A stretch of 64,000 bases of DNA. Source: Roridomyces roridus (Eukaryota > Basidiomycota > Agaricomycetes > Agaricales > Mycenaceae). The stretch lies in the NCBI GenBank assembly GCA_029378245.1, contig JARKIF010000014.1:682001-746000 (forward strand), read 5' to 3'. Below the pieces are notes generated by a model that made no database searches, had not been told where the DNA came from, and was given only the letters and a program-made list of their open reading frames with translations. Every line of letters begins with the position of its first letter. Within the stretch, counting starts at the first letter, position 1. The position numbers and the translations under genes are program-made. Below are positions 61,523 through 64,000 of this stretch, one piece after another.

Positions 61523-63783
61523 TCAATCGCTATCGCTGTCGCTGCTCTCTTCGCTGCTTTTATCGTCATCTGTGCTACTCTCATCGTCACTCTCCTCTTC
61601 TTCCCGCGTCGGAGACTTCTTGACATTCCCTCCACGCATGGCTGCCATCTGTCCGGCGATCGTGTCCTCCTCGGGGTCAGAAATATCATCCTCGCCACCC
61701 TGCTCATCCGCAGTCAATGCAGACACGTCGTCAATCTTCATCTATACCCCAGATTCAGCCAAAGATAAAGGCAAAAAAGAGAAAATGCACATACCACAAT
61801 ATCTTTGGACACCTCCTCACCAACGAACGAGTCGCTAACAATGTAGATGCGCCATGTTAACAAACCAACGCTTTGCGGTGCCTGGAACTGGATCTTGTAC
61901 GAGCGGAAATCGCTCGCGTCACCCGACCGCCGAAAGGTACATCGGTGATCTTGAGTGGTGGGACCACAACACGGTTGGATTTATCATCCGCCAGCACAAA
62001 CCACCAGCTCGGTTTACGCGTCGAAGGCCAGAACGGAGCGTGCGCACCACCGGAATAGACTTGGCCGGGTTGCGGGTCCTCTGCATCTCGACGCGACGCC
62101 AAAAAGGTCTGCTCCCGCTCTTCAAGGGCACGGCGTTGTCGCTTCGCAGCTTCACCATCCAACTCCTCGTTTACTGGGGACTCTTCACCGGGAGGGGTCA
62201 CCCGTAGCTTAACCACCAAGTAAACAATCGACGCCGGTACAATGATACGCTCGCCAATGACTACCGAACAAATTAACCAAGAAGATAAGAAGAAAGACAG
62301 ACGCACCTCGGAAAGATGCATCAACAATCTCTACACGCCCCCAGTGGCCGAGCGCCTTTTGCACATCCGTGGCACGACCATCGGCTTGCTCCTTCAAAGA
62401 ACGCGTGAATGCTTCCAAGTCAGTGCCGGCAGTTGATTCCGAGATTTTAACACCGGGGCAGTTGTGCAAGCTGATGGCGAGGGGTTGGTGTAGGTGGGAG
62501 CGCTTGGGTAAAGAAGGCGTGCAAACGCATGATCGCGAGGGTCGGCGTCAACCAGTTTCGGGACTGCGAGATGGTGAGAAGGGCGTTGAGTAGAACAGGC
62601 GTCTGCAACAGAAGAGCGGATTGAGCTATATTTCGCGTCAGTACGGGCGAATACTCAATGCACGGTATAACACACCCTTGGCCATTTCCGGTGCAACGTC
62701 TATCCGATGCAGATACGCATACAGCAGAATCATTGCCGGTCCGCCTCGAGGCCTCTGCACCAGCGATGCCCGCCCAGACCGTGGGGCCTACCGCCTCCTT
62801 GATCTGAGCTTCGACATCTTCTGTGCTCTGCTTGACCGCAGGAACTTTCTCGTAGGCATACGCAGCAGCCAGAACCCGGACGACATCTATCTCCGTCGCA
62901 TCCTCAGTGAGGGTACGGAAAAAGACCGACGCAGAGAGGGTATGAACGCCATCTTTCGTCTGCTCGCGATTCCCAAACCACCAGCGTCCCACGAGCCAAG
63001 GAAGCACGCCGCCAAAGAGGATCCCGTACACGCCAAGGACCCAGATATTGTTCTGACTCGCGACGATCCACGGTGGGAGAGCAATACCCATAGTCAGCTC
63101 TTGCCGACCGTCGGGGTTTCCATATTTCTCGAGGTTCTCGCGGATAACAGGGTCGGTGAGGCTGTAATGTTGTGAGCCAAAAAACGAGAGAATAGAACGA
63201 ACGATTCACGATTTGTATGCCTTGGTAATGCTAACGAAGCGATCCTGAATCGCTTCGATCGTCTCATTGAGAGTAACCTTGACTTTGTCGGGATGGCTGA
63301 GGAAAACATACGGACGCGTCAAAAAAAAGTCCACGTCGCCAGACACGTATACACTCACTAAAGTCGACTCAATTGCTTGAAAGTGCTCTTGATTTCCTTC
63401 TCGCTCGTGCCAGGGCTGATACCGAGAATCTCGAATGGGTCGTAGACCTTGCCGTCCGATTTGGCGCCAGCGACCTTCCAGCAGAGGAATGCAAAAAAGG
63501 ACCAGCCGACGATGACAAAAGAGGCCCTGCTGCGCGTCAAGGGGACCATAACAGTGCATTCTGCAAAGGAAACTGACTTGAAACCAGGCATTCGGAGCTT
63601 GGAGCCCTCCATACGCTTCCGCTGAGCGATACACGGTGCACACTCGCATGGCGGGAATTTGGTCGTTGAGCGCGAGCGAGAAGGTATCAGAGAAAAGGAT
63701 AGTGGGGTGAGGAGAAGCGCAAGGAAAGTTATGACAAAATACGCGGCCATGTTGCCGCCCTCATCGTACGTGTACTGCGCCAT
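61523..63783 (-). CDS. SEC63: ER translocation protein SEC63, two frame breaks
   Basis: J-protein of the Sec62/63 translocon that recruits BiP/Kar2. Order: start MAQYTYDEGGN, N-terminal helix MAAYFVITFLALLLTPLSF, second helix ASFVIVGWSFFAFLCW, J domain (YDPFEILGISPGTSEKEIKS, then YHPDKVKV with intact HPD across an intron), helix NIWVLGVYGILFGGVLPWLV, the Sec63/Brl region and the acidic tail DESSTDDDKSSEESSDSDSD. Two single extra bases break the Brl part: an A at 62767 (before SLVQRPRGGPAMILLYAYLH) and one C in the CCCC run near 62455 (within QLAQLPGVKIS). Both sides match the family well. Confidence 0.93.
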
Positions 63784-64000
63784 GGCGGGGAGATCGAAGT
63801 GGAATTATGGTCTGTGGTGGACAGCGGGAAATAGAATCGGTACACCGGGGCAGGCGACACAGGCCAGGAAGTAGGTAGTTGCCAGCAGAAAGCTTTGGAT
63901 TATGTCACCCTTAACGCGTTCCACCATCGACGTGGAACTGCACCGCAATTATGTCCTTCACGGAAGTACAATAATTTCTTTGTCATTTATCCTCGCTACA
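63784..64000 (-). promoter_or_regulatory. SEC63 upstream region
   Basis: 217 bp between the SEC63 start codon and the end of the window. No coding segment is supported. It should hold the SEC63 promoter; no core element was recognised with confidence. Confidence 0.35.

Overview
This window is nuclear DNA from a filamentous basidiomycete fungus, most likely an Agaricomycete (mushroom group). The signs are closely packed genes broken by many 45-60 bp GT-AG introns, intergenic gaps of about 100-500 bp, two Gal4-type Zn2Cys6/Fungal_trans regulators, a DUF6534-like membrane protein, an ATG4 with a long low-complexity tail, and a Crinkler-like P-loop protein. I see no bacterial, plasmid or phage features, no rRNA or tRNA gene and no intact transposon.

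Layout, left to right: NADAR-domain protein (5' end off the window); ARPC1 (-); SAP-domain membrane protein; small CFEM-like secreted protein; CCT3; COX17 (-); 497-aa polytopic protein (-). Next come four neighbours that all act at the Golgi or trans-Golgi: TVP23, VRG4/GDP-mannose transporter (-), a PQ-loop (SLC66A2/ANY1-type) protein and clathrin heavy chain. Then a free-standing NUP96, a DUF6534-like protein, an amidase (-), ATG4, an MSC2-type zinc transporter with a very His-rich loop, and a large MMS22/MUS7 DNA-repair gene.

The right half holds a tyrosine phosphatase (-), a Zn2Cys6 regulator (-), PDCD2/TSR4, an unidentified small gene (-), three ribosomal protein genes (RPS9 -, RPL21 +, RPL27 +), a Crinkler-like NTPase, a CCCH/SMR-domain protein, a coiled-coil protein, a second Zn2Cys6 regulator related to the first, mitochondrial mS33 (-), a membrane-anchored GMC oxidoreductase (-) and SEC63 (-).

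Most genes are conserved housekeeping genes and many can be spliced by eye to a full-length product with every phase agreeing. Against that background, at least eight conserved genes carry single-base breaks in the reading frame (clathrin heavy chain, amidase, ATG4, MMS22, phosphatase, PDCD2, mS33, SEC63), nearly always one extra base. Since several of these genes are essential in other fungi, uncorrected indels in the assembly are the simplest explanation, but the pattern should be checked against RNA or reads before it is dismissed. GC-AG introns (five clear cases) and very short internal exons (12, 18, 21 and 23 nt) are also frequent. I found no single multi-gene system that is obviously new; the best leads are the frame breaks, the Crinkler-like gene, the separate NUP96 and the cluster of Golgi trafficking genes.
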